Shown here one piece after another: positions 8,822 to 16,559 of a DNA stretch of 27,243 nucleotides. The stretch is taken from assembly GCA_002293145.1 (NCBI GenBank), contig DBCO01000037.1, positions 1 to 27,243 on the forward strand, written 5' to 3'. Below the pieces are notes generated by a model, which was not told the DNA's origin, did no database searches, and saw nothing but the letters and a program-made list of their open reading frames with translations. The translations under genes were made by a program, and so were the position numbers. Every line of letters starts with the position of its first letter. Position 1 is the stretch's first letter. Source of the stretch: Akkermansiaceae bacterium UBA956 (GTDB lineage: Bacteria > Verrucomicrobiota > Verrucomicrobiia > Verrucomicrobiales > Akkermansiaceae).

Positions 8822-8895
8822 CGTTCCCCGTTTCGGAAGTATTGAGAGTGTCTGGGGGGAGACTCTTGGTCACCGAAACGGGGTTCGTTTTTTTT
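8822..8895 (+). ncRNA. Candidate small RNA or long-armed terminator hairpin
   Basis: A perfect 11-bp stem, CCCCGTTTCGG (8826-8836) with CCGAAACGGGG (8873-8883), encloses 36 nt. Inside is a second short stem, AGAGT (8845-8849) with ACTCT (8862-8866), around a run of six G. The outer stem is followed by TTCG and eight T. A plain terminator rarely has such a large structured loop. A -35/-10-like pair is placed to start a roughly 70-nt RNA here. I do not recognise it as 6S, SRP RNA, tmRNA or RNase P RNA. The conservative reading is an intrinsic terminator. No protein-coding frame is evident. Confidence 0.35.
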
Positions 8896-8935
8896 GAGAT
8901 ACGTTAAGTAACGCTTCTTCTCTTTATTTTCTTAG

Positions 8936-8963
8936 GCACGATCACGGGGATCGTGCTTTTTTT
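8936..8963 (+). terminator. Second intrinsic terminator before htpG
   Basis: GCACGATC (8936-8943) and GATCGTGC (8949-8956) form a perfect 8-bp stem with a 5-nt loop, followed by seven T. It lies 40 nt after the previous T-run, so the rodA side is well insulated from htpG, or two short units end here. Confidence 0.8.
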
Positions 8964-8969
8964 GCTTAT

Positions 8970-9002
8970 CTTAGGCTTAACTTAGGCTCAACTTTTGCTT
9001 CA
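8970..9002. repeat. Phased 11-nt near-tandem repeat
   Basis: CTTAGGCTTAA (8970-8980), CTTAGGCTCAA (8981-8991) and the more diverged CTTTTGCTTCA (8992-9002). Intergenic, between the terminators and htpG. The rest of the spacer up to 9125 shows only a small GAGC/GCTC hairpin near 9012. Confidence 0.55.
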
Positions 9003-9125
9003 CAATTTCAGGAGCAAGCTCCGCCCTAAAATGGGTTAGAATCGATCTAGTGCGAGCTGTCGTAGATTTTTTTTACTCAATGCTTGCACCACTGCGGAAG
9101 ACGAGTAGTTTTCCCGAGCAATCCC

Positions 9126-9137
9126 TATTATATCTCT
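9126..9137 (+). promoter_or_regulatory. Candidate leaderless -10 element of htpG
   Basis: TATTAT (9126-9131) stands 6 nt before the ATG at 9138, the same spacing as at 17475 and 19713. No good sigma-70 -35 box is visible 15-18 nt upstream. The CCC just before the box recalls heat-shock -10 elements, but the evidence is thin. Confidence 0.35.
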
Positions 9138-10967
9138 ATGAGCAGCGAACATCAATCATTTCAAGCAGAAGTACGACAGTTGTTGGACATCGTGATCCAC
9201 TCACTCTACACAGATCGTGAGATTTTTACCCGGGAATTAGTCTCGAACGCTTCGGATGCGCTCGAGAAACTGAAATTGATCCAACTCACGGAAAACAATG
9301 TATATCAAGGAGAGACCGAGCTACAGATTTCTCTGACCACCGATGAGGAGGCGCGCACGCTGACGATTGCCGATACGGGCATTGGCATGACGCGTGAGGA
9401 ACTAGTGCAAAATCTTGGTACCATCGCCCATTCGGGAACCAAAGCATTTTTGCAAAATCTGCAAGAAAAAGGCAGCCAGGCCGGCGGTATGATCGGGCAG
9501 TTCGGCGTGGGTTTCTACAGCGTATTCATGGTGGCGGATCGCGTCGACGTCTATACCCACTCATGGCGTGCGGATGCTCCTTCGTTTAAGTGGAGCAGCG
9601 ATGGCTGTGAAGGCTACGACATCGAGGAGCTGGATCAAGCTGATCGTGGCGCGAAAATCGTGATTCACCTCAAGGAGGAATTTGCCGAGTATGCCAAGGC
9701 CTCGCGGATTCAAGATTTGCTGACGAAATACTCGAACTTTGTCGCCTTTCCAATTTTGCTCAATGGCGAGCGCGTCAACAAAGTCGAGGCGCTGTGGCTG
9801 AAGTCAAAAAATGAAGTCAGCGAGCAAGAATACGAAGACTTCTATCGTTTCACCGCAAAGGCCTGGGACAAGCCGCGCTTCACGATGCATTTCACGGCAG
9901 ATGCTCCGCTAGACATTCACGCGTTGCTTTTCGTGCCCGAGGAAAACCAAGAGCGATTCGGCTTTGGTGCTATGCAGCCCGGCGTCGCCCTTTATTGCAA
10001 GCGTGTGTTGATCGATGCACAACCCGAAGGCTTGCTGCCTGAGTGGCTGCGCTTCGTCCGCGGGGTGATCGATTCCGCTGACTTGCCGCTGAATATTTCG
10101 CGTGAGTCGATGCAGGACAGCGCATTGGTGAAAAAACTCGGTCAAGTGGTCACTAGGCGCTTGTTGAAATTTTTGGAGAAAAAAGCCAGCGAGGAGGTCG
10201 AGGCCTATCGCGCATTTTACCAAGGATTTTCCCGTTTCATCAAGGAGGGCATTGTCAGCTCGCACGAGCACCGCGATGCCTTGGCGGGCTTACTTCGCTT
10301 TGAGAGCTCGATGACTGAGGGCGATGCGCACTCATCATTCGATGACTACATCGCGCGCATGAAGTCGGAGCAAAAGGAAATTTACTACCTCGCCGGAACT
10401 AGCCGCGAGGTAATGGAATCAGGTCCTTACCTTGAGGCATTCAAGGCACGCGGCTTGGAGGTCGCGTATTTCACCGAGGGTGTGGACGAGTTTGTCTTTG
10501 AGAGTCTCACCGAGTTCCAGGGCAGAAAACTCGTGCGTGCGGATCAAGCGGGCATCGAGTTGGAAGACACTGCGATGGATGGCGAATCGATGTCGGAGGC
10601 CGATGTGTCAGCTCTACAATCTTGGTGGCAAGATAGCATGAGCGCCAGTGTCAAAGAAGTGAAAACTGGCAAACGCCTCGTCGGCAGCCCGGTGGTCGCC
10701 CTTGTTCCTGAGGACGCCCCGAACGCGCAAATGCGTGCGATGATGAAGGCCATGGGCCAAGAATCGCCGGAAATCAAGCCAGTCCTAGAGATTAACCCGC
10801 GCCATGCCTTGGTGAAAAAACTCGCCTCGTTGCGTGAATCAAACCCAGAGGTGGCTGGTCTAGTCGCGCAGCAATTGGTCGATCAAGCGATGCTGGCAGC
10901 GGGCTTGGTCGAGCATCCGCAGCAGTTAGCCACACGCATGAATGAGATCCTTGAGAAAGTTCTCTGA
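9138..10967 (+). CDS. htpG: Molecular chaperone HtpG (bacterial Hsp90)
   Basis: A 609-residue cytoplasmic ATP-dependent chaperone, close to the usual ~620-634. The N-terminal GHKL ATPase has FTRELVSNASDALEKL (Glu33 and Asn37 of the ATP site), ADTGIGM (78-84) and the lid GQFGVGFYS (120-128). The middle domain contains LNISRESMQ with the catalytic-loop Arg. The C-terminal dimerisation domain ends in ILEKVL. The ATG at 9138 is preferred over an upstream in-frame TTG at 9084, because HtpG normally begins a few residues before the FQ(A/S)EV segment. No Shine-Dalgarno sequence is present; a -10-like box 6 nt upstream suggests a leaderless transcript. A monocistronic unit with no dnaK or groEL genes nearby. 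Confidence 0.97.
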   Translation: MSSEHQSFQAEVRQLLDIVIHSLYTDREIFTRELVSNASDALEKLKLIQLTENNVYQGETELQISLTTDEEARTLTIADTGIGMTREELVQNLGTIAHSGTKAFLQNLQEKGSQAGGMIGQFGVGFYSVFMVADRVDVYTHSWRADAPSFKWSSDGCEGYDIEELDQADRGAKIVIHLKEEFAEYAKASRIQDLLTKYSNFVAFPILLNGERVNKVEALWLKSKNEVSEQEYEDFYRFTAKAWDKPRFTMHFTADAPLDIHALLFVPEENQERFGFGAMQPGVALYCKRVLIDAQPEGLLPEWLRFVRGVIDSADLPLNISRESMQDSALVKKLGQVVTRRLLKFLEKKASEEVEAYRAFYQGFSRFIKEGIVSSHEHRDALAGLLRFESSMTEGDAHSSFDDYIARMKSEQKEIYYLAGTSREVMESGPYLEAFKARGLEVAYFTEGVDEFVFESLTEFQGRKLVRADQAGIELEDTAMDGESMSEADVSALQSWWQDSMSASVKEVKTGKRLVGSPVVALVPEDAPNAQMRAMMKAMGQESPEIKPVLEINPRHALVKKLASLRESNPEVAGLVAQQLVDQAMLAAGLVEHPQQLATRMNEILEKVL

Positions 10968-10995
10968 GACGGCAAAAACTCTTTGCTGGACAATT

Positions 10996-11048
10996 GCGGA
11001 AACGTGACGTTAGTTATACGCATTGCAACCAATTGCTAACGTTTCCGC
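10996..11048 (+). promoter_or_regulatory. Long inverted repeat between htpG and the 11065 gene
   Basis: GCGGAAACGT (10996-11005) pairs perfectly with ACGTTTCCGC (11039-11048). An alternative inner pairing, ACGTTAG with CTAACGT, shares the right arm. It lies 28 nt after the htpG stop and 16 nt before the next start codon. The T-run afterwards is only two bases, so termination of htpG would be inefficient. It could instead be an operator or a leader structure controlling the next gene. Confidence 0.5.
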
Positions 11049-11064
11049 TTAAATACCATTCTCT

Positions 11065-11883
11065 ATGCAGGCATTTCTCATTGTCTCAGGCCTTTTGATC
11101 ATGGCCATTGCGTTTCGCACGGCGAGACGAGGCTGGGTGCGCAAGCTGGGAGCTGTGGCATTTTTGGCCGCGAGTTATGCCTTGTTCTTTTTTTTAACAG
11201 ATCAGTGGTGGGGCGGCGTGATCGGCGTGGTCGTTTGGTTTTTCTTACCCTGGGTCGAGCTACTCACGCGGGTGAAGCGCATGAAGTTGCCGATGGACAA
11301 TCGGCTGCGCCACCAGACGGTGCCGAATACCTCGTTTTTCCCTCATGCCCAGCAAATGTTGGATACCATGGAGTCTGAGGGCTTTGATTATGCAGGAGAT
11401 TGTTGCTGGGAATGGTCTGGCATGAAACAGCACTACCGAATGTATTATCATCAGGAGACCCGCACGATGGCTACCTTATGCCTCTGTGAGCAGTCTGACG
11501 TTGTGTTTTCCTTTGTCTCGATCACTTCGGCGTCGGAGGACGGCTCGCAGTGGCGGACCACCAACTATCCTTTTGCCGAGACGCTGCAAGTGCCGCGGAA
11601 TTTTTACTGGATGCACGTGCCATGCACGCGCAATTGCTTCCGCCAAATCTGGAGCAATCATTGTGAACATCTGCAAAAATACTCTGTGCCCACATCAGAG
11701 TTGATGGAAATGGATCCAGAGCACCTCGACGATTGGATCGAGCAGGAGATGCAGAAAATGATTGAGCACAACCTTGATCGCGGCATTATCGAGTTCGCAG
11801 GTGATGGCAGCTTTTGCTACAGTACTAGAGGATTGTTCTATCTCTGGGGTCAGTTTATCAAGGACATGGTGCGTTTTTGTTAG
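11065..11883 (+). CDS. Conserved-looking membrane protein of unknown function
   Basis: A 272-residue protein that I do not recognise. The first ~70 residues hold three hydrophobic segments (about 3-17, 27-45 and 49-64), so it is anchored in the membrane. The remaining ~200 residues form a soluble domain with nine cysteines, several in pairs (DCCWEW, LCLCEQ, PCTRNC), and a tryptophan/aromatic-rich sequence. After three segments the soluble part could be on either side of the membrane; the Arg/Lys after segment three (RVKRMK) suggests the cytoplasm. The frame is intact, ends cleanly in TAG, and codon use matches neighbours, so it is probably real. A weak -10-like TACCAT is at 11054-11059. No homologous neighbour helps to assign it. 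Confidence 0.75.
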   Translation: MQAFLIVSGLLIMAIAFRTARRGWVRKLGAVAFLAASYALFFFLTDQWWGGVIGVVVWFFLPWVELLTRVKRMKLPMDNRLRHQTVPNTSFFPHAQQMLDTMESEGFDYAGDCCWEWSGMKQHYRMYYHQETRTMATLCLCEQSDVVFSFVSITSASEDGSQWRTTNYPFAETLQVPRNFYWMHVPCTRNCFRQIWSNHCEHLQKYSVPTSELMEMDPEHLDDWIEQEMQKMIEHNLDRGIIEFAGDGSFCYSTRGLFYLWGQFIKDMVRFC

Positions 11884-11924
11884 GGATAGAAGTCGAGCTA
11901 TACAAAAACTTCAGAAGATCAAAC

Positions 11925-11956
11925 GCTAAGGATGCAAAGTCTCAAAGGCGCAAAGA
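11925..11956. repeat. Phased 8-nt repeat of CAAAG type
   Basis: Four 8-nt units, GCTAAGGA, TGCAAAGT, CTCAAAGG and CGCAAAGA (11925-11956), keep the core CAAAG at constant phase. Similar purine-rich CGCAAAG runs are, from memory, frequent in intergenic DNA of environmental bacteria. Confidence 0.6.
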
Positions 11957-12013
11957 TTTTCTCGTAGGCTTTCATGGTTTTGGATGAATTTTTTTCACAA
12001 GTTATCCTTAAAC

Positions 12014-12027
12014 CCGAAGTCCGAAGT
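12014..12027. repeat. Exact 7-nt tandem duplication
   Basis: CCGAAGT is repeated exactly at 12014-12020 and 12021-12027. On its own this is short. It lies between two other phased repeats in the same spacer. Confidence 0.4.
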
Positions 12028-12119
12028 TCGCCTGAGAATTCGGGCCTTCGGGACCACTGATGAAAACTGAAATGATGAAAATGGAGCTTTAAATACATTT
12101 TCATGTTTTAAAATTGAAT

Positions 12120-12146
12120 CTCAGTGAACTCAGTGTATCAGTGGTT
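12120..12146. repeat. Phased 9-nt repeat of CTCAGTG type
   Basis: CTCAGTGAA (12120-12128), CTCAGTGTA (12129-12137) and TCAGTGGTT (12138-12146). The core TCAGTG recurs every 9-10 nt. Confidence 0.6.
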
Positions 12147-12189
12147 TTCAGGCCTCGACCCGTTACACAACTTCTGAGTTCGGGTTAAA

Positions 12190-14928
12190 TCATTCCTCGA
12201 TGATCTTCGCTCGCTGCGGTGTGCTACGCAGGAGTACTTCGTTCTCGTCATCGGGGGGAGAGGAGAAGATCACGTGCTCCCATTTCGGTTCCTTCATCGG
12301 GCCTTGGCCATGGAATTGGAACAGGCCTTTGATGATCGGTTGCAACGGTAAGGTAATGATGCCTAACAGACCGCGGGCATTCATGCGCATCGTCATGTCG
12401 ATGGTATCATTGTTGAGATCGACGTCGCCATTGCCGGTGAATTTCATGTTGCTGGTCTGGGTGGCGAAGTCGTTGGTGTGGATCACTCCTTTGGTAATGG
12501 TAAAATTGCAAAAGGCATCCTTGGCCCGCTCAAAGCCTGCCCTGCGATCTCCGAGCACGGCGGAAATGATCGGCGACAAGGGGCCAAACATTGGCACGGC
12601 AAACAACTCACCTTTTTCTAACGAACACAGACCTTCGCCATGGAGCGTGCTGGTGTCGCTGGCGACACCGGATAAATTGATGCGCCCAGTAAGAGTGCCG
12701 TAGCCTTTTTCGTTGAACGCGTAGGTTTCACCAAGTTTTTGCATGCGGATGCCGTTCCAGCGCAGATCGGCGGTGAATTTTTTGCTGCCGTTGATGTGGG
12801 CGACGACGTTGCCAGCACAGCCTCCGCCAAACACCTCGGCACTGAGTTGATTCAAGGTGACGGTCTCACCTGTAATCATCAGCTTAGAACGCACTTGGCT
12901 GAAGGTAGTGGGTTTACCGAGAAATTTCCAATCGAGAGTTTTTGCGTCCTGAATCTGGATGTTGAGCCGCGTGAGGCCACGATTGCGGACATCGATGTTA
13001 CCATCTGCGGCGAGCGGCGGCGCTTGGTGAAAGCGGTATTCCTCCACGGCCTTGGCCACAGGCAGTGCAAACATGCGCAGCAGGGGGACGGGGAAAACAT
13101 AGCCACGCAGATCGAGAATGCCGACGATACCCGCTTCATGATTGTAGGTAACGGATTTGCACTGCACGGGGCCGCGCTCGGTGGTTTTGTGGGTTTTGTA
13201 TAGCTCGTAGTCGCGGTAGTCGAAATCGATGTTGATCCGTGAAAAGTTGAGATGATTGTGCTTGAGATCGAGATGCGTGGTTGCAGAAAACACAGGCACA
13301 TCACGATAGCTGACGTTTTCGACTTTTCCGGTGCCCTGCACAGCCCAGTTGTATATATCGTTGAGATCGGCTTTGCCGGTGAGATTCACGAAGTGGCGGC
13401 TGGCGCTACTTCCTTGAAAATCACCTAAGACTTCTTCCAAGGGCTGATCGATGAAAAATGGCTTCCAGATGGTGGGGGGGAGTGTGCTTTCCAGTTGATA
13501 GAGCAGCAGAGATTCCTTGAGTTGCAGACCGCCTTTGAGTTGACCGAGTTGATGATCAAGCGCGATGTTGCTGATGTCGAGATGCTCCAGCTGAAACTTT
13601 TCGGTCTTGCTGAGAACGAGTCCGACCTTGGCGCTGAGACTGTTGAGTCCTGATTTCTCGAGCGCCTCGACAGCGGGAGCTAACTTGTGCTCACGGATCA
13701 TCGGGCGGACCACAGCAAAAGGCACTGCGCCCTCGGCCTTGATGGTGAGCTGAGAGTCTTTCCAGAGGAGATCACCGTGGAGCTTGCCTTGGGTATGTTC
13801 AACTTCGAGATCGCGCAGGAAAAAGTTTTGATCTCGGTAAGAAAATTCTGATTTGATCGAGGATAGAGTGCTGCCCCGGAACAGAACATTTTTGCAATCG
13901 AGCTGCCCAATGGCACTGAGCTGCATGGGGGCATCTTGGGGAAATGCACAAGTGCCGCGCAGCGCGATCTGAGGCGGTTTGGCAAAGGCAAAATCGGTCA
14001 GGAGGCGCTTGCGAGTAACGGCGTAAAAAATGCGGATGATGTCGAGCGAGCTGGTCGCATCGTAGTGGCCGACGCGTCGTTCGAGATCGTAATCGAAGGT
14101 TGCATCCATGGCTCCGCGCTCATCTTTGGCGGAGAAATTTCGCACGGTGAGTAGCGATTGGTTGATGTTGCCTTCGGCACGGATTTCGCGCAAAGTGAGG
14201 TCATCGAGCGTGGCGGTGGGGCAAGAAAAAACGTATGCGCACTCGAGGGCTGACCACTTGCTAGCATCGGCGGAGAGCCTAATGCGCAACTCGGGTGCTG
14301 CGTCTTTTTCCAGTTGCCAACGGGCCAATTCCTCGACGAAGGTATTCATCAAACGTCGATGTATGCCGCTTTGTTCGTTCTCGCGATCATGGTTCGGCAC
14401 AGGGCGAAAGCCGAGGATCGTAGCATCTACTTTGAGATGTATGCCGCCGATGAAGCCTGAGGCATCTTTGATCTCAAACATCCGGTTTTTCCCCATCAGC
14501 ACCTTGCCATTGAGCTCCGTGACATCGAGCGTTTTGCCCGCAGGTTTTTCCGGGTCGACGGGCAGGGAGAGTTCGGCCCGATTAAGCTCGACATGGGTGA
14601 GGCGAATGATGCCGCGCATGGCCTTTGTTTTATCGAGGTCGAAGAGTAAGCGCTCAAGGCGAACCATGCGCTTTTGGCGGTTACTATCGGTGAAAATTTC
14701 CACCTCACTTGCCTCGATGCCGCGGAGGGGAATGTAGCGCAGTCGCAAGATTGATGCCTCGATGCCTTGCTTTGCGAGTTCATTTTCCAGCGCCTTACGC
14801 CAGGAGAGGGGCATGCCGACGGCATTCAGGTAGAGTAGTGTGCCGACCAAGGCGATAATCAGCCCAAACACCAGCAAATACGTTGCGGTGCGCAGATTGC
14901 GAAAAAATTTGATCGAGCGTAAATCCAC
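12190..14928 (-). CDS. AsmA-like envelope protein (AsmA/TamB/YhdP superfamily)
   Basis: A 912-residue protein with one N-terminal transmembrane helix (about 16-38) and a long periplasmic part made mainly of beta-strands. Its C-terminal ~100 residues match the AsmA-like C-terminal region: GNGDVDLNNDTIDMTMRM, then LLGIITLPLQPIIKGLFQF and GPMKEPKWE. Large AsmA-like proteins are thought to bridge inner and outer membranes and move phospholipids or help assemble the outer membrane; which one this resembles functionally cannot be told. The start is GTG at 14926-14928, giving the sequence MDLRSIKFF, with a good promoter just upstream. It ends with the acidic RSTPQRAKIIEE. Monocistronic. Confidence 0.8.
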   Translation of the reverse strand: MDLRSIKFFRNLRTATYLLVFGLIIALVGTLLYLNAVGMPLSWRKALENELAKQGIEASILRLRYIPLRGIEASEVEIFTDSNRQKRMVRLERLLFDLDKTKAMRGIIRLTHVELNRAELSLPVDPEKPAGKTLDVTELNGKVLMGKNRMFEIKDASGFIGGIHLKVDATILGFRPVPNHDRENEQSGIHRRLMNTFVEELARWQLEKDAAPELRIRLSADASKWSALECAYVFSCPTATLDDLTLREIRAEGNINQSLLTVRNFSAKDERGAMDATFDYDLERRVGHYDATSSLDIIRIFYAVTRKRLLTDFAFAKPPQIALRGTCAFPQDAPMQLSAIGQLDCKNVLFRGSTLSSIKSEFSYRDQNFFLRDLEVEHTQGKLHGDLLWKDSQLTIKAEGAVPFAVVRPMIREHKLAPAVEALEKSGLNSLSAKVGLVLSKTEKFQLEHLDISNIALDHQLGQLKGGLQLKESLLLYQLESTLPPTIWKPFFIDQPLEEVLGDFQGSSASRHFVNLTGKADLNDIYNWAVQGTGKVENVSYRDVPVFSATTHLDLKHNHLNFSRINIDFDYRDYELYKTHKTTERGPVQCKSVTYNHEAGIVGILDLRGYVFPVPLLRMFALPVAKAVEEYRFHQAPPLAADGNIDVRNRGLTRLNIQIQDAKTLDWKFLGKPTTFSQVRSKLMITGETVTLNQLSAEVFGGGCAGNVVAHINGSKKFTADLRWNGIRMQKLGETYAFNEKGYGTLTGRINLSGVASDTSTLHGEGLCSLEKGELFAVPMFGPLSPIISAVLGDRRAGFERAKDAFCNFTITKGVIHTNDFATQTSNMKFTGNGDVDLNNDTIDMTMRMNARGLLGIITLPLQPIIKGLFQFHGQGPMKEPKWEHVIFSSPPDDENEVLLRSTPQRAKIIEE

Positions 14929-14940
14929 GAGTGCAAAGGC

Positions 14941-14969
14941 ATATTATCACGACTTTCCATGAAATCCAA
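14941..14969 (-). promoter_or_regulatory. Promoter of the AsmA-like gene
   Basis: Read on the minus strand: TTGGAT (14969-14964), 17 nt, then TAATAT (14946-14941), 12 nt before the GTG start. This predicts an mRNA leader of only about 5 nt. The rest of the spacer up to 15146 shows nothing recognisable. Confidence 0.55.
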
Positions 14970-15146
14970 GGCGTGATTGCAGAAATTTGAGGCTCGCCCA
15001 GGTATTATCAAGTAATCCAATGAAATGCAGGCAGAGTATCTTGTTAATCCAGCAAAAATATTCTAATCTTTGTAAAATACGGCGCTAAAAACCTAACGAT
15101 TTCATCGATGTGACGCGCACTCAGTGATTCATGCCCTCACACTCGA

Positions 15147-16169
15147 TCACGGCCTTCGCGTTGCTGGTTTGCGGTAGCTCACGGCACTCTTGTAGAGAAC
15201 GACAGCGTTTGCTACGCCGCGTGCAACGGCGGTGATGTACTTGGGGTTCTCCATCAAGCGAGCTTCGTAGGGATGGCTCATGAAGCCGCCTTCGAGCAAA
15301 ATCGCTGGGTGACGCACGCCTGTGAGCACACTGAAACGGGCGCGTTTGATGCCGCGATCAAAGGTGTTGTTGGCTCCGATGTTCCTTAACACTTGACTGT
15401 GAACCGCGGTGGCCAGAGCGACGTTCGCGGAGTCATTGATGTTGCCATTGCGCGCGTTGTGGTCGCTCGGTTTGACACCTGAGCCGTAGTGGGCGACTCC
15501 TTGGGGTGAGAGCGTAAAGGTCTCGATGCCGCGCGCGCTGCGTCCACCAGAATTGAAGTGAATGCTGATGAAAATGGCAGACTCTTTGAGAGAGTTGGCG
15601 AGATCGACCCGTTGTTGCAGTGTGAGGTAAACGTCGCTGCTGCGGGTAAGGATGACTCGGAAGCCCTTGGCGGTGAGTAGTTTTTGCACCTCCTGTGCCA
15701 CTCGTAGATTGTAAGCTTTCTCGGTGTTGTAGGCATTGACAGCACCTGCATCCCTGCCTCCGTGTCCTGCATCAATGACGACGGTATGGAAATTCCCAGC
15801 ATTCGCAATATAACTGGGGCGCATCACCGGATCGATCAGCTTGGTGAGATCGATGCGTGAGATTGCGGTTCTCGCTCCACTCTCGATCACGGGATAGGTA
15901 AAGACGAATTTGACGCCATTGAGCGTGGATTCTTGATCACCGATGCGGAGCTTAAAGACGAGGTTTTTTCCCTCAAGCATGATCTGATTGCCGCTGCGTT
16001 TATAGGTTTGGAAGTTGTAAAATTTCTTTACGCTATCGAGCGAAACGTATTCGCGACCACCATATTGCATGATATCCCACTGGGCTTGTGCTACCGCGGC
16101 GTATCCAAAAAAAAGCACCAGCGTGAAGAGCTGGGAGAGTCTTTTCGTCAATGTGCTGGAATGGGTCAT
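15147..16169 (-). CDS. Periplasmic N-acetylmuramoyl-L-alanine amidase (Amidase_3)
   Basis: A 340-residue zinc amidase that cleaves the lactyl-amide bond between MurNAc and L-Ala in peptidoglycan, typically for daughter-cell separation. A signal peptide ends at AVAQA-Q (about residue 29). A ~90-residue N-terminal domain (about 35-115) starts with YGGREYVSLDSV and resembles copper amine oxidase-like wall domains. The catalytic domain (about 127-328) has VIDAGHGGRDAGA with His136, NTEKAYNL with Glu150 and SIHFNS with His204 as zinc ligands, and LLEGGFMSH with the catalytic Glu293. All key residues are intact. Related to AmiA/AmiC, but the N-terminal AMIN domain is not obvious. Monocistronic. Confidence 0.93.
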   Translation of the reverse strand: MTHSSTLTKRLSQLFTLVLFFGYAAVAQAQWDIMQYGGREYVSLDSVKKFYNFQTYKRSGNQIMLEGKNLVFKLRIGDQESTLNGVKFVFTYPVIESGARTAISRIDLTKLIDPVMRPSYIANAGNFHTVVIDAGHGGRDAGAVNAYNTEKAYNLRVAQEVQKLLTAKGFRVILTRSSDVYLTLQQRVDLANSLKESAIFISIHFNSGGRSARGIETFTLSPQGVAHYGSGVKPSDHNARNGNINDSANVALATAVHSQVLRNIGANNTFDRGIKRARFSVLTGVRHPAILLEGGFMSHPYEARLMENPKYITAVARGVANAVVLYKSAVSYRKPATRRP

Positions 16170-16506
16170 GTCGTGGATTTTTGGCAGAGTAGTGAAAGCT
16201 TAATGCGATGGCAAACAAAAAAATGGTTCTTGTCGGCGACGTTTCAAAACGAGACAGCTTGATCAAGTAAAATCGACCAATATCCGTAGCCATGTTATTT
16301 TTGGTTTATGATCGAGAGCCCCAGCTGCTGACTAGGGTGAGCAAACCTGATTTCCTAAATTCATTTGTGGTTAAAACAGGTTCTGATTCTTGTTACGCTG
16401 TTTCGGAGTGAGGATTGATCTTTTGGGCATAAACTACTGGCTTTATTTGTAACTTGCAGAAGTTCCTCTAGAATCGATCATTCGGTGTGCTAGCTAGTTC
16501 AAAAAA
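16170..16506. other. Spacer without recognised gene
   Basis: No coding frame or RNA was recognised in this spacer between the amidase start and the terminator of the beta-barrel gene. A 6-bp inverted repeat, AACCTG (16344-16349) with CAGGTT (16377-16382), is too weak to interpret. The amidase promoter probably lies in the first ~100 nt, but I could not place its boxes. Confidence 0.5.
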
Positions 16507-16534
16507 AAAGGTATGGACCGAGATCCATACCTTT
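16507..16534 (-). terminator. Terminator of the outer-membrane protein gene
   Basis: On the minus strand AAAGGTATGGA (16534-16524) pairs perfectly over 11 bp with TCCATACCTTT (16517-16507) around a 6-nt loop. The T-run then continues six bases further. It lies 25 nt after the stop codon of the beta-barrel gene. Confidence 0.93.
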
Positions 16535-16559
16535 GATTTAAAGATCAGAAGAGGGGCAA

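Larger units (their letters stand above)
11884..12189. other. Convergent spacer rich in short phased repeats
   Basis: This 306-nt spacer separates the convergent 11065 gene and AsmA-like gene. No gene is supported: a 61-codon minus-strand frame has no domain. It contains three short phased repeats (listed separately) and TTCGGGTT near the AsmA stop, which is inversely related to AACCCGAA at 12011-12018. No classical terminator was seen for either gene. Confidence 0.6.

Noticed and set aside
9084..9137. Upstream TTG start for htpG adding 18 residues
   Set aside because: The extension is unlike any HtpG N-terminus. The ATG at 9138 matches the family and has a -10-like box 6 nt before it.
14108..14737. 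209-codon plus-strand frame
   Set aside because: Lies antisense within the AsmA-like gene. Ser/Arg-rich with no family resemblance.
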